The notes: a model not told the origin generated them from the sequence alone. A stretch of 64,000 nt of DNA from GCA-2733415 sp964276095 (GCA_964276095.1 CAXYDR010000001.1:1054001-1118000); one strand, 5' to 3'; positions 24,900 through 33,696 are shown, counted from the first letter of the stretch. Numbers and translations are program-made.

Positions 24900-26189
24900 A
24901 TGAAAGTAACTGCAAACGACCCGAACAGAATAAGTTGGTTAACGGTAGCCAAAGATTCTCATTTCCCAATACAAAACCTTCCTTTTGGAGTATTTATCAC
25001 AAAAGATGATATTATTACAATTGGTACTAGAATTGGTGATTATGCAATTGACCTTGGTGCTTTACATCAATTAGGCTATTTTGAAGGTATACCACTTACA
25101 GATGATATTTTCCTACAAGATACCTTAAATGATTTTATTGCTGATGGTAGAAAAACTTGGCGTTTAGTTCGAAATAGAATTGCTGATCTTTTTGACACTA
25201 AAAACGGAAACTTAAGAGATAATCCTATACATAAAGACAAGATTATTTTCAGAATGGAAGATGTTGAAATGCAACTTCCTGTACAAATTGGTGATTATAC
25301 TGATTTCTATTCAAGTATTGAACATGCTACAAATGTTGGTACAATGTTTAGAGACCCGGACAACGCATTATTACCAAACTGGTTACACATACCTGTAGGA
25401 TATCACGGAAGAAGTTCATCTATTATTCCTTCTGGAGTACCTGTACACAGACCAAAAGGACAAACATTACCTGCTGGTAGTGACACACCTGTTTTTGGGC
25501 CATCAAGATTAGTAGATTTCGAATTGGAAACTGCATTTATAACAACTGCAGCAAACCATTTAGGAGAACCAATTCCTGTAGATGAAGCTGAAGAATATAT
25601 TTTTGGGATGGTTGTTTTTAATGACTGGAGTGCAAGAGATATTCAAAAATGGGAATATGTTCCTTTAGGGCCATTCTTAGCTAAGAATTTTGCTTCTTCT
25701 ATTTCTCCTTGGATTGTTACTTTAGATGCTTTAGAACCTTATAGATGTGACGGTCCTAAACCTTTAAAAAAGCAATTAGAGTATTTACAATATAAAGGTA
25801 AAAAGAGTTATGATATCAATTTAGAAGTTGCTATACAACCAGAAAACGGTACTCCTTCTACTGTGTCTAAATCTAACTTTAAGTACATGTATTGGAATAT
25901 GTCACAACAATTAGCACATCATACTGTTAATGGCTGTCCTGTAAATTCTGGTGATATGATGGGATCTGGGACTATTTCTGGTAAAACTCCAGATTCTTAC
26001 GGTTCTATGCTAGAATTATCGTGGAGAGGAGAAAAACCTGTAAAATTAAACGATGGTACTGAACGTAAATTCATCAATGATAACGATACAGTTATTATGA
26101 CTGGATATTGTGATAATGGTACTACAAGAATTGGTTTTGGAGAAGTATCTACTAAACTATTACCAATTTGGGAAAAACCTAAACACTAA
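24900..26189 (+). CDS. fahA: Fumarylacetoacetase
   Basis: Last enzyme of tyrosine/homogentisate degradation, splitting fumarylacetoacetate into fumarate and acetoacetate. A 429-residue protein with the full two-domain FAH layout: N-terminal SH3-like part (FPIQNLPFGVF, IGDYAIDLGAL), then YTDFYSSIEHATNVGTMFR and LLPNWLHIPVGYHGRSSSI, the metal site glutamates in VDFELETAF, VVFNDWSARDIQKWEY, and the C-terminal GDMMGSGTISG. The other catabolic genes (hpd, hmgA) are not in the window. Own promoter and own terminator. Confidence 0.97.
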   Translation: MKVTANDPNRISWLTVAKDSHFPIQNLPFGVFITKDDIITIGTRIGDYAIDLGALHQLGYFEGIPLTDDIFLQDTLNDFIADGRKTWRLVRNRIADLFDTKNGNLRDNPIHKDKIIFRMEDVEMQLPVQIGDYTDFYSSIEHATNVGTMFRDPDNALLPNWLHIPVGYHGRSSSIIPSGVPVHRPKGQTLPAGSDTPVFGPSRLVDFELETAFITTAANHLGEPIPVDEAEEYIFGMVVFNDWSARDIQKWEYVPLGPFLAKNFASSISPWIVTLDALEPYRCDGPKPLKKQLEYLQYKGKKSYDINLEVAIQPENGTPSTVSKSNFKYMYWNMSQQLAHHTVNGCPVNSGDMMGSGTISGKTPDSYGSMLELSWRGEKPVKLNDGTERKFINDNDTVIMTGYCDNGTTRIGFGEVSTKLLPIWEKPKH

Positions 26190-26221
26190 TTGTTATACCA
26201 TTTAACAATTTATAGTATATT

Positions 26222-26252
26222 TAAGCCGCTTTATAGCGGCTTATTTTTTTTT
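26222..26252 (+). terminator. Terminator of fahA
   Basis: TAAGCCGCT-TTAT-AGCGGCTTA perfect stem followed by nine T. Confidence 0.95.
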
Positions 26253-26335
26253 GCCAATAATGACTTTAAAACTTTTAAAAGATTCTCTTTTGGCATAAGA
26301 TTTGGATAATATTATATCTCAAAAAAAACAAACAC

Positions 26336-27520
26336 ATGAAAAAATTATTACTTTCAATATTTTGTATATTTTTAATACTAGCATGTAGCTCCGTAAAACA
26401 GACAGAACAAGCATTAAATTCTGGGAACTATGATCAAGCAATTAACATTGCTTTAAAGAATTTACGTACTAATAAAGATAAAAAAGGAAAACAGTCGTAC
26501 ATAAAAATGCTAGAGACTGGTTATGCAAAATCTAATCAAAGAGATTTAGAACGCATCAACTATTTAATCAATGACAATAATGACGCTCAATTAGAGGAGG
26601 TATATAACATGTATCAACAATTAAATGAGCGACAAGAAAGGGTTAAACCTGTACTTCCATTATACATTATGGAAAAAAACAGGAATGCTAAGTTTACTAT
26701 GGCTAATTATTCTTCTAAAATCATTGAAACTAAAAACAAGCTTTCTGCATACTTATATAAAAACGCTAGCAAACTAATGAGTTCTACTAGTAAGTTTGGT
26801 TTCAGACAAGCTTTCGATGATTTTAAGTATTTAGAAAAGATAAATCCTAACTATAAAAATACACGTGATTTAATAAATGAAGCTCATGTAAAAGGTACTG
26901 ACTACGTTATAGTTGAAATGAAAAACGAAACTAGAAAAGTAATTCCAAAACGTTTAGAAGAAGATTTATTGAATATGAGTACTTATGATATGAATAATCT
27001 ATGGACAGTATATCATAACAATAAACTTAAAAGCACAAAGTATGATTTCAGCATGAATATAAACCTAAGAGATATTAACATTTCTCCTGAGCAAATTCGT
27101 GAGAAACAAATCATTAGAGAAAAACAAATATTAGATGGTAAAAAGGATTTATTAGATAATAACGGTACTGCTGTTAAAGATAGCCTAGGTAATGTTATTA
27201 AAGTTGACAAATACAAAACTATAGTTTGTGACGTACATACATTTACACAGTTTAAATCGGTACAAGTAAGAGGACAAGTATACTATAAAGATCTTGTTAC
27301 AAAACAACTAATGGACACATTCCCTCTCGAGAGTGAATTTGTTTTTGAGCATGGATACGCAACTTATAATGGAGATAGAAACGCATTAGATGAGATCTAT
27401 TTAGGATTAATAGGAAAAAGAGCAGTTCCTTTCCCATCCAATGAACAAATGATATTTGATTCTGGAGAAGACTTAAAATCCAAATTAAAAGGAATTATTA
27501 CTAATCAACATTTTAGGTGA
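26336..27520 (+). CDS. TPR-like lipoprotein of unknown function
   Basis: A 394-residue lipoprotein: signal with Cys17 in LILACSSVKQ, followed by helical repeats of TPR character (TEQALNSGNYDQAINIALKNL near 22-43, then further helix pairs to about 190) and a beta-rich C-terminal region (220-394) with DYVIVEMKNETR, VRGQVYYKDLVTKQLMD and FPLESEFVFEHGYATYNGDRNAL. The last part looks like a periplasmic binding or peptidase-associated domain but no family was recognised. A cytoplasmic or periplasmic role cannot be assigned. Monocistronic, ending in a strong terminator. Confidence 0.6.
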   Translation: MKKLLLSIFCIFLILACSSVKQTEQALNSGNYDQAINIALKNLRTNKDKKGKQSYIKMLETGYAKSNQRDLERINYLINDNNDAQLEEVYNMYQQLNERQERVKPVLPLYIMEKNRNAKFTMANYSSKIIETKNKLSAYLYKNASKLMSSTSKFGFRQAFDDFKYLEKINPNYKNTRDLINEAHVKGTDYVIVEMKNETRKVIPKRLEEDLLNMSTYDMNNLWTVYHNNKLKSTKYDFSMNINLRDINISPEQIREKQIIREKQILDGKKDLLDNNGTAVKDSLGNVIKVDKYKTIVCDVHTFTQFKSVQVRGQVYYKDLVTKQLMDTFPLESEFVFEHGYATYNGDRNALDEIYLGLIGKRAVPFPSNEQMIFDSGEDLKSKLKGIITNQHFR

Positions 27521-27539
27521 TTTTAAACCTATTTATAGT

Positions 27540-27568
27540 AAAAAGCGACCAATTTGGTCGCTTTTTTT
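27540..27568 (+). terminator. Terminator, left bracket of the SPFH trio
   Basis: AAAAAGCGACC-AATTT-GGTCGCTTTTTTT. The same stem (GCGACC/GGTCGC) recurs at 28921 after the trio. Confidence 0.92.
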
Positions 27569-27633
27569 GTTTACAACAGCCATATATTTAAAAAACACTT
27601 CTGAAAAACGATGTTAGATATTAAAAAATATGA

Positions 27634-27658
27634 TATATTTGTAATATCATTTTGATAT
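27634..27658 (+). promoter_or_regulatory. Promoter and putative operator of the SPFH trio
   Basis: TATATTTG (27634-27641) fits the -7 box. Directly after it is a perfect inverted repeat ATATCA-TTT-TGATAT (27644-27658), and related ATAT/GATAT half-sites lie at 27615-27636. The third gene of the operon encodes a ribbon-helix-helix protein, a plausible autoregulator binding here. Confidence 0.5.
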
Positions 27659-27676
27659 CACTTTAAATCTACACAT

Positions 27677-28540
27677 ATGAAAGAAGAAAAAATTATTACA
27701 CTTGCGAACGGTTACTTAATGCTTTTTGTATTTTTTACTACAATTATTGGTAGCGTATCAGCTATATTTTATACAGAAAGTCCATTATACATTATACCTA
27801 TTCTGCTAGCCGTTTTTATTATTCTACCAGGTTTTGTTTTAGTGCAACCTAATAATTCACGTGTTTTATTACTGTTTGGAAAATATATAGGAACTATTAA
27901 GAAGAACGGATTGTATTGGGCAAATCCATTTTTTACAAAAAAGAAAATCTCTTTAAGAGCAAGTAATTTTGATAGTGAGCGTTTAAAAGTAAACGACAAA
28001 CTTGGGAATCCTATTATGATTAGTACGATTCTTGTTTGGAAAGTAGAAGATACTTATAAGGCTGCATTTGATGTAGATAACTTCGAAAATTTTGTGCGTG
28101 TTCAAACAGATGCAGCGGTTCGTAAACTTGCAAGCATGTATCCTTATGATAATTTTGCAGATGAAGGACATCTAGAAGATATCACCTTACGATCAAGTGT
28201 TAATGAAGTTAGTGATGCCCTTGAAAAAGAAATAGAAGAGCGTTTGTCAATAGCTGGAATAAAAGTTCTTGAAGCAAGAATCGGATATTTAGCCTATGCC
28301 CAAGAAATTGCAAGTGCAATGCTAAAACGTCAACAAGCTACAGCAATAGTTGCTGCAAGACATAAAATTGTTCAAGGAGCAGTAAGTATGGTAGAAATGG
28401 CTTTAGAGGAATTAGGAAAGAAACAAATAGTTGAACTAGACGACGATCGTAAAGCTGCAATGGTAAGTAATTTAATGGTTATATTGTGTGGTGATAAGGA
28501 AGCTTCCCCTGTTTTGAATACCGGAACTTTAAGCCACTAA
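27677..28540 (+). CDS. SPFH/Band 7 domain membrane protein
   Basis: A 287-residue stomatin/prohibitin-type protein. Two N-terminal hydrophobic segments (about 11-33 and 38-55) anchor it, followed by the SPFH domain from VLVQPNNSRVLLLFGKYIGTIKKNGLYWANPF to about residue 240, with the usual VQTDAAVRKLASMYPYDNF and a coiled segment ending LKRQQATAIVAARHKIVQGAV. Such proteins form membrane microdomain cages. This slipin-type subgroup is often followed by a small DUF4177-like protein and an Arc-type protein, as here. The role is unknown. First gene of a three-gene operon. Confidence 0.85.
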   Translation: MKEEKIITLANGYLMLFVFFTTIIGSVSAIFYTESPLYIIPILLAVFIILPGFVLVQPNNSRVLLLFGKYIGTIKKNGLYWANPFFTKKKISLRASNFDSERLKVNDKLGNPIMISTILVWKVEDTYKAAFDVDNFENFVRVQTDAAVRKLASMYPYDNFADEGHLEDITLRSSVNEVSDALEKEIEERLSIAGIKVLEARIGYLAYAQEIASAMLKRQQATAIVAARHKIVQGAVSMVEMALEELGKKQIVELDDDRKAAMVSNLMVILCGDKEASPVLNTGTLSH

Positions 28541-28559
28541 AAAGTAATAAATATAGCAT

Positions 28560-28718
28560 ATGAAAGAATATAAAATTATTACTCCAAAAACTGGATTTTC
28601 TAAAAGAACAGAGAAAATAGAAATTATATTAAACAACTATGCACGGGAAGGCTGGGTTTTAAAACATACTGAACCAAACATGATAAGGCTTATCCTTGAA
28701 AGAGATAAAAACAGATAA
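28560..28718 (+). CDS. Small DUF4177-like protein
   Basis: A 52-residue protein, MKEYKIITPKTGFSKR ... ILNNYAREGWVLKHTEPNMIRLILERD. The pattern (two strands, a helix ending in EGW, then a strand ending in a charged RD) matches the very short DUF4177 type found next to many membrane proteins. It has no signal or membrane segment. It lies 19 bases after the SPFH gene and 24 bases before the RHH gene. Function is unknown; partner of the SPFH protein by context. Confidence 0.65.
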   Translation: MKEYKIITPKTGFSKRTEKIEIILNNYAREGWVLKHTEPNMIRLILERDKNR

Positions 28719-28742
28719 TTAATTAATTTTAATATTTGATAT

Positions 28743-28916
28743 ATGTCAAAGAAAAAAGCATTCGCATTGCGATTAAACGAAGAAATGTTAAAAGCTATTG
28801 AAAAGTGGGCTGCTGATGAATTCAGAAGTACCAACGGACAAATAGAATGGATGCTTATGCAAAATTTAAAACAAGCCAAGAGAACTCCAAAAAAGAAAGA
28901 CCCCGAAGACAAATAA
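28743..28916 (+). CDS. Arc-type ribbon-helix-helix protein
   Basis: A 57-residue predicted DNA-binding protein. The short N-terminal strand (KKAFALRL) is followed by helix EEMLKAIEKWAADEFRS, a turn with TNGQIEWMLMQNL and a basic tail (KQAKRTPKKKD), the layout of the Arc/MetJ/CopG fold. It is the last gene of the SPFH trio and could regulate the operon through the repeats at 27644. Small RHH proteins are also antitoxins, but no toxin gene is next to it. Confidence 0.75.
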   Translation: MSKKKAFALRLNEEMLKAIEKWAADEFRSTNGQIEWMLMQNLKQAKRTPKKKDPEDK

Positions 28917-28920
28917 TAAC

Positions 28921-28945
28921 AAAAGCGACCAAATTGGTCGCTTTT
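28921..28945. terminator. Bidirectional terminator, right bracket of the SPFH trio
   Basis: AAAAGCGACCAA-A-TTGGTCGCTTTT between converging genes (RHH and ytxJ). Same stem as at 27540. Confidence 0.9.
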
Positions 28946-28980
28946 TAAATTTTAGAACTATCATTAATACTTTGGGGAAA

Positions 28981-29370
28981 TTAAATCAATTCTAAAATTT
29001 TATCTGTTTCTATTGCATAATGTGAAGCATCATAAACTGCTTCACCATTTTTAATAACCAAAACTTGTGGTGATTGATGCATTACCTGGAACTTATACCC
29101 TACTTCATCAGAAACTGACCTGTAGTTCAATAAATCTAAATAATATAAATCAGCATTTTCCTTTGGTACATTGTAATTTTTTACAAATTTATTCATTGAA
29201 ACACTACTGATACTACATCGCGTAGAATGTTTAAATATCACTTGAGGATTTTCAAAAGATTTACTTGCAATCTCTTCTAATTGACTTTCAGATGTTAAAA
29301 AAATCCAATCCAATACCTTTTCCTCTTTTTGCTCAGTTGATCCTCCAAATATTTTATTAAATAACCCCAT
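28981..29370 (-). CDS. ytxJ: Bacillithiol-system thioredoxin-like protein YtxJ
   Basis: A 129-residue thioredoxin-fold protein. The YtxJ mark is a single active-site cysteine, HSTRCSISSVSMNKF (around residues 48-62), followed by YYLDLLNYRSVSDEV and HQSPQVLVIKNGEAVYDASH with the cis-Pro motif. YtxJ (monothiol bacilliredoxin C) is thought to act on bacillithiol mixed disulphides, and bacillithiol genes are common in this family, though none lies in this window. No signal peptide, hence cytoplasmic. Converges with the SPFH trio. Confidence 0.9.
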   Translation of the reverse strand: MGLFNKIFGGSTEQKEEKVLDWIFLTSESQLEEIASKSFENPQVIFKHSTRCSISSVSMNKFVKNYNVPKENADLYYLDLLNYRSVSDEVGYKFQVMHQSPQVLVIKNGEAVYDASHYAIETDKILELI

Positions 29371-29436
29371 AAATATTTTATCTTTTTCTTTTAGTGTAAA
29401 AGTAAGTAGAATCCTTACATAATACTATTAAGGAAA

Positions 29437-29472
29437 TTAAAAAAAAACGGTCATATGTACATATGACCGTTT
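29437..29472 (-). terminator. Terminator with 28-bp perfect palindrome
   Basis: AAACGGTCATATGT and its exact complement join at 29458/29459 with no loop; on the minus strand a T run follows. It ends the T9SS/collar gene pair 30 bases after the stop. Confidence 0.85.
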
Positions 29473-29501
29473 GACTTTAAAAAACTATTTTAATTAGTAA
29501 A

Positions 29502-30197
29502 TTAATTAACTAGCAGTTTTTTGTTTAGGATTATTCCTTCAGTTGTTTCTATTTTCACTAAATACATGTTATTAGGTAAATCAGCAACACTAATATTACT
29601 AAAATTAGTGTTTATCGTTTTTATTTTTTTTCCTAATAAAGAATAAATCTCTACAGCTTCAAGTTCATGAATTGCAGATGCAATATTCAATATGTTATTC
29701 GCTGGATTTGGAGACATCGTAATTTGTTTATTTAATAAATCCACGTCATTTATCCCAAGTGGTGTGTCTTGTACGTCACCAGACAAAACAGTAAGTTCTC
29801 CTAATGGACAAGATACTCCTGTGCCATCAACCCATGTTCCTAAAAGCAAACTTGGAGGGTTTGGTTCAGAAGGTGCAGTATTATAATATAAAACAGCAGT
29901 TGTATAATCTGGTGTTCCCAAAGGTCCATCATTATCTAATTGTATTTCCCAACGAGCTGCTCCGATATTCCAAATAAATCTTAACTCACAAACTCCAGCT
30001 GGACATCCCTGCGTAAAATCTGCAGGTGAAGATTCGAAGGTATTTCGAATAGTACCAGCATCGTTTGTAGTACCTGTCATTACTAAAATAAAATCTTGAG
30101 CTCCTAGGGCATTTGTAGTACAACCTCTAAATGTAATTTGTGCATTAACATTAATAAAACCTATCAATGCTAAAACTAAAAGTATATTTTTTTTCAT
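29502..30197 (-). CDS. Secreted protein with type A T9SS sorting domain
   Basis: A 231-residue exported protein. Signal peptide MKKNILLVLALIGFINVNAQ; the middle part (20-145) reads ITFRGCTTNALG ... CELRFIWNIGAARWEIQLD ... CPLGELTVLSGDVQD and holds five cysteines, likely disulphide-bonded, of unknown fold. The C-terminal 80 residues are a type A sorting domain (MSPNPANNILNIAS ... EIYSLLGKKIKTIN ... YLVKIETTEGIILNKKLLVN). Type IX export to the surface follows. It lies 12 bases downstream of the collar-domain gene, and probably forms an operon with it. Middle part unrecognised. Confidence 0.85.
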   Translation of the reverse strand: MKKNILLVLALIGFINVNAQITFRGCTTNALGAQDFILVMTGTTNDAGTIRNTFESSPADFTQGCPAGVCELRFIWNIGAARWEIQLDNDGPLGTPDYTTAVLYYNTAPSEPNPPSLLLGTWVDGTGVSCPLGELTVLSGDVQDTPLGINDVDLLNKQITMSPNPANNILNIASAIHELEAVEIYSLLGKKIKTINTNFSNISVADLPNNMYLVKIETTEGIILNKKLLVN

Positions 30198-30209
30198 GAT
30201 ATTTAATTT

Positions 30210-30794
30210 TTAATTTTGAGATGGATAAATCCCTTGAAGTGCAATAATATAACGAATAACAGTATATGGCTGTACATTGTTTACCGATTGACCACTACCT
30301 GCACTACCTACCATTGTAGATTTCATGGTTGTATTTGCAGCACCATCTGAATATTCCTTATCAAATAAACTTGTATCAGCTGGTAAATTACCTGTAGGAG
30401 TTGCTACATTTCCAACAGAAGAACTCGCGTTTATAGTATGATTATGGGATGGCATTTGTCCAATACTTAGGTAATTATTTTCTGCACCTCCTTTTTGACC
30501 ATTAGATCTTGGTGTTAATCCAGGTCCATTTCCAGCATGCATAGCAACTCTACCTCTTAAATCAGGTAAGGCAAAAGTAGTTGAACCATCACCTCCATAA
30601 GTTGTTCCTATAATAGAAAACAATGCTGGGTTTGAACTAATACTTAATATTTGCCCGTTACATAACGCATACCCTACTGGAGCAAAATTTCCTGCAAACA
30701 TTTTTATTTCACCAATAAAAGCGTCTTGAGCACTCACTAATCCACTAATTAATAAGCCGATTATTAATGTTAATTTGTGTAATTTTTTAATCAT
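30210..30794 (-). CDS. Secreted phage tail collar (MdpB-like) protein
   Basis: A 194-residue protein with the tail-collar fold: AFIGEIKMFAGNFAPVGYALCNGQ, LFSIIGTTYGGDGSTTFALPDLRGRV, GGAENNYLSIGQMPSHNHTI and QPYTVIRYIIALQG are all as in microcystin-dependent-protein/tail collar members. Unlike phage proteins it has a Sec signal peptide (LIIGLLISGLVSAQ) and lies next to a T9SS protein rather than tail genes. Many Bacteroidetes and marine bacteria have such exported single-domain proteins. There are no other phage genes near it. The cellular role is unknown. Confidence 0.85.
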   Translation of the reverse strand: MIKKLHKLTLIIGLLISGLVSAQDAFIGEIKMFAGNFAPVGYALCNGQILSISSNPALFSIIGTTYGGDGSTTFALPDLRGRVAMHAGNGPGLTPRSNGQKGGAENNYLSIGQMPSHNHTINASSSVGNVATPTGNLPADTSLFDKEYSDGAANTTMKSTMVGSAGSGQSVNNVQPYTVIRYIIALQGIYPSQN

Positions 30795-31005
30795 AATTAT
30801 AATTTATATTATTTTGAACGGCAATAATACTATAATAATCCCTAATAAAACATATGTTAATTTCATTTTAAAGTAACTTAAGGTCAAATCGTCATTAAAA
30901 ACTCTAATAAAATCAGTCAAAATGACCGCTTTTTCATTTGGACTAATCCTTGATAACTAATAAACTATAAAATCAATGTCCTCAGTAAAAAAAATTCAGT
31001 AATGA

Positions 31006-31033
31006 ATGAACAATAATATTTTTTATTGTTCAT
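31006..31033. promoter_or_regulatory. 11-bp perfect inverted repeat upstream of clpB
   Basis: ATGAACAATAA-TATTTT-TTATTGTTCAT, ending 28 bases before the clpB start. It could be an operator or a leader hairpin; the rest of the 267-base divergent gap shows only AT-rich DNA and repeats of GTCA. Confidence 0.5.
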
Positions 31034-31061
31034 ATTTTTCAAAGGGCAAAAAACAATTCTT

Positions 31062-33641
31062 ATGAACTTTAACAACTTTACCACAAAATCACAGGAAGTG
31101 ATTCAAAAAGCACAATTGATTGCTCAAGAAAATGAACATCAAGAAATACAAAACGAACACATTTTCAAAGCAATTTTAGCTACTGATGAAAATGTCGCCC
31201 CATATTTATTAAAGAAACTGAATGTTAATATTCAATTATTTGAACAACTATTAGACAGTCAACTTAAAAGTTATTCAAAAGTAACTGGTGGATCTATTCA
31301 ATTATCAAGTCTAACTGGAACTACCTTAAACGAAGCATCAATTATTGCAAAAAAAATGGATGATGAATTTGTTTCTATTGAACATCTAATCATCGCTATT
31401 TTTAAATCAAAAAGTAAAATAGGTCAAATTTTAAAAGACCAAGGAGTAACGCTTAAAGCATTAGAAAGTGCTATTCTAGAATTAAGAAAAGGAGAACGCG
31501 TGACCTCACAATCAGCAGAGGAAACTTATAATTCATTGAATAAATATGCTATAAATCTTAATGAATTAGCGGAAACTGGAAAATTAGATCCTGTTATTGG
31601 TCGTGATGAAGAAATACGTAGAATTCTACAAATATTATCACGTAGGACAAAAAATAACCCGATGCTAGTTGGTGAACCAGGAGTTGGTAAAACTGCTATT
31701 GCCGAAGGATTAGCTCATAGAATTATTCAAGGTGATATTCCTGATAACCTTAAAGATAAAATTATATATTCCTTAGATATGGGTGCACTTATTGCTGGTG
31801 CAAAATATAAAGGAGAGTTTGAAGAACGTTTAAAAGCAGTAATAAAAGAGGTTACATCTTCTGATGGAGACATCGTTTTGTTTATTGATGAAATCCACAC
31901 ACTCGTTGGTGCTGGTGGTGGTCAAGGAGCCATGGATGCTGCAAATATTTTAAAACCTGCTTTAGCTAGAGGTGACCTTAGAGCCATTGGGGCAACTACT
32001 TTAGATGAATATCAAAAGTATTTTGAAAAAGATAAAGCATTGGAGCGTCGTTTTCAAAAAATTATTGTTGATGAACCTGATACAGAAAGCGCTATCTCTA
32101 TTTTAAGAGGTATTAAAGAAAAATATGAAACTCACCATAAAGTTCAAATTAAAGATGAAGCAATAATTGCTGCAGTTGAACTTTCACAACGTTATATCAC
32201 CAATAGATTTCTACCAGATAAAGCTATCGATTTAATGGATGAAGCTGCATCTAAATTACGAATGGAAATGAATTCTAAGCCGGAAGAGTTAGATTCATTA
32301 GATAGGAAAATAATGCAATTAGAAATTGAATTAGAAGCTATTAAAAGAGAAAAAGATAAGCCTAAATTAAAAGCTATTCATGAAGAATTAGCCAATTTAA
32401 AAGAAGATAGAAATACTATACAAGCAAAATGGGAAACTGAAAAAGCTGTAGTTGATGAAGTTCAAGCAAGTAAAGAAGCAATAGAAAACTACACGCTTGA
32501 AGCTGACAGAGCAGAGCGTGATGGCGATTATGCTAAAGTTGCAGAATTGCGTTATGGAAAAATTAAAATTGCACAAGAAAATTTAGAGAAACTAAAAATT
32601 ACTTTAGAAAATCAACAGGAAAATTCATTAATAAAAGAAGAAGTTACTAGTGAAGATATTGCTGACGTAGTTGCTAAATGGACAGGTATTCCTGTTACAA
32701 AAATGTTGCAATCAGATAAGGACAAACTCTTGAAATTAGAAGAAGATTTACATAAACAAGTGGTTGGACAAGAAGAAGCAATAATTGCAGTTTCTGACGC
32801 TGTTCGTAGATCAAGATCAGGTTTACAAGATCCTAATAAACCAGTTGGGACATTCTTATTCTTGGGTACTACAGGGGTTGGTAAAACGGAACTTGCTAAA
32901 GCCTTGGCAAACTATTTATTTGACGATGAAAATGCTATGACAAGGATTGATATGAGTGAATATCAAGAACGTCATTCGGTAAGTAGATTAGTAGGAGCTC
33001 CTCCAGGATATGTAGGATATGATGAAGGTGGACAATTAACTGAAGCAGTTAGAAGAAAACCTTATTCTGTTGTTTTGCTAGATGAAATTGAAAAAGCTCA
33101 CCCTGATACTTTTAATATTTTATTACAGGTATTAGACGAAGGAAGATTAACAGACAACAAAGGAAGAGTAGCAGATTTTAAGAACACAATCATTATAATG
33201 ACTTCTAATATGGGGAGTTCTATAATTGAAGAAAAATTTAAAAACATACCTGATATGGATGCTGCAGCTGAAGTTGCAAAAATTGAAGTTTTAGGTTTGC
33301 TTAAACAAACTGTTCGACCTGAATTTATTAATCGTATTGATGATATTGTGTTGTTTACACCTTTAACTAAAACTAATATTAAAGCTATAGTTAAAATTCA
33401 ATTGGAAAATGTTAAAAAAATGATTCAAAAACAACATATCAACATTGAAGCAACTGAAGAAGCTATAAGTCTTTTAGCAGAAAAAGGATTTGACCCTGCT
33501 TTTGGAGCAAGACCAGTTAAACGGGTCATCCAAAAATTAGTATTGAATCAATTATCCAAAGAAATATTATCTGGAAATGTTACAACAAATAGTAACATAC
33601 TTTTAGACGCGTTTGAGGATAAATTAGTCTTTAGAAATTAA
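31062..33641 (+). CDS. clpB: ATP-dependent disaggregase ClpB
   Basis: AAA+ chaperone that pulls apart aggregates with DnaK. The start at 31062 gives MNFNNFTTKSQEVIQKAQ, the normal N-terminal domain; the longer frame from 31026 is an artefact. 859 residues, standard length. Walker A motifs GEPGVGKT (domain 1) and GTTGVGKT (domain 2), Walker B LFIDEIHTLVGAG and LLDEIEKAHP, and the long coiled-coil middle domain (about 400-530, EELDSLDRKIMQLEIELEAIKRE) are present. That middle domain separates it from ClpC (53822). Monocistronic. Confidence 0.97.
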   Translation: MNFNNFTTKSQEVIQKAQLIAQENEHQEIQNEHIFKAILATDENVAPYLLKKLNVNIQLFEQLLDSQLKSYSKVTGGSIQLSSLTGTTLNEASIIAKKMDDEFVSIEHLIIAIFKSKSKIGQILKDQGVTLKALESAILELRKGERVTSQSAEETYNSLNKYAINLNELAETGKLDPVIGRDEEIRRILQILSRRTKNNPMLVGEPGVGKTAIAEGLAHRIIQGDIPDNLKDKIIYSLDMGALIAGAKYKGEFEERLKAVIKEVTSSDGDIVLFIDEIHTLVGAGGGQGAMDAANILKPALARGDLRAIGATTLDEYQKYFEKDKALERRFQKIIVDEPDTESAISILRGIKEKYETHHKVQIKDEAIIAAVELSQRYITNRFLPDKAIDLMDEAASKLRMEMNSKPEELDSLDRKIMQLEIELEAIKREKDKPKLKAIHEELANLKEDRNTIQAKWETEKAVVDEVQASKEAIENYTLEADRAERDGDYAKVAELRYGKIKIAQENLEKLKITLENQQENSLIKEEVTSEDIADVVAKWTGIPVTKMLQSDKDKLLKLEEDLHKQVVGQEEAIIAVSDAVRRSRSGLQDPNKPVGTFLFLGTTGVGKTELAKALANYLFDDENAMTRIDMSEYQERHSVSRLVGAPPGYVGYDEGGQLTEAVRRKPYSVVLLDEIEKAHPDTFNILLQVLDEGRLTDNKGRVADFKNTIIIMTSNMGSSIIEEKFKNIPDMDAAAEVAKIEVLGLLKQTVRPEFINRIDDIVLFTPLTKTNIKAIVKIQLENVKKMIQKQHINIEATEEAISLLAEKGFDPAFGARPVKRVIQKLVLNQLSKEILSGNVTTNSNILLDAFEDKLVFRN

Positions 33642-33664
33642 AAAGAATAATTAATATAAATTTC

Positions 33665-33696
33665 AAAAGCTTCATATTTACATATGAAGCTTTTTT
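33665..33696 (+). terminator. Terminator of clpB
   Basis: AAAAGCTTCATAT-TTAC-ATATGAAGCTTTT perfect stem, then T run. Confidence 0.9.

Noticed and set aside
28743..28916. Toxin-antitoxin pair with the RHH protein as antitoxin.
   Set aside because: No toxin-like partner; the upstream 52-residue protein looks like DUF4177.
30210..30794. Prophage remnant based on the tail-collar domain.
   Set aside because: Signal peptide, T9SS neighbour and absence of any other phage gene argue for a host surface protein.
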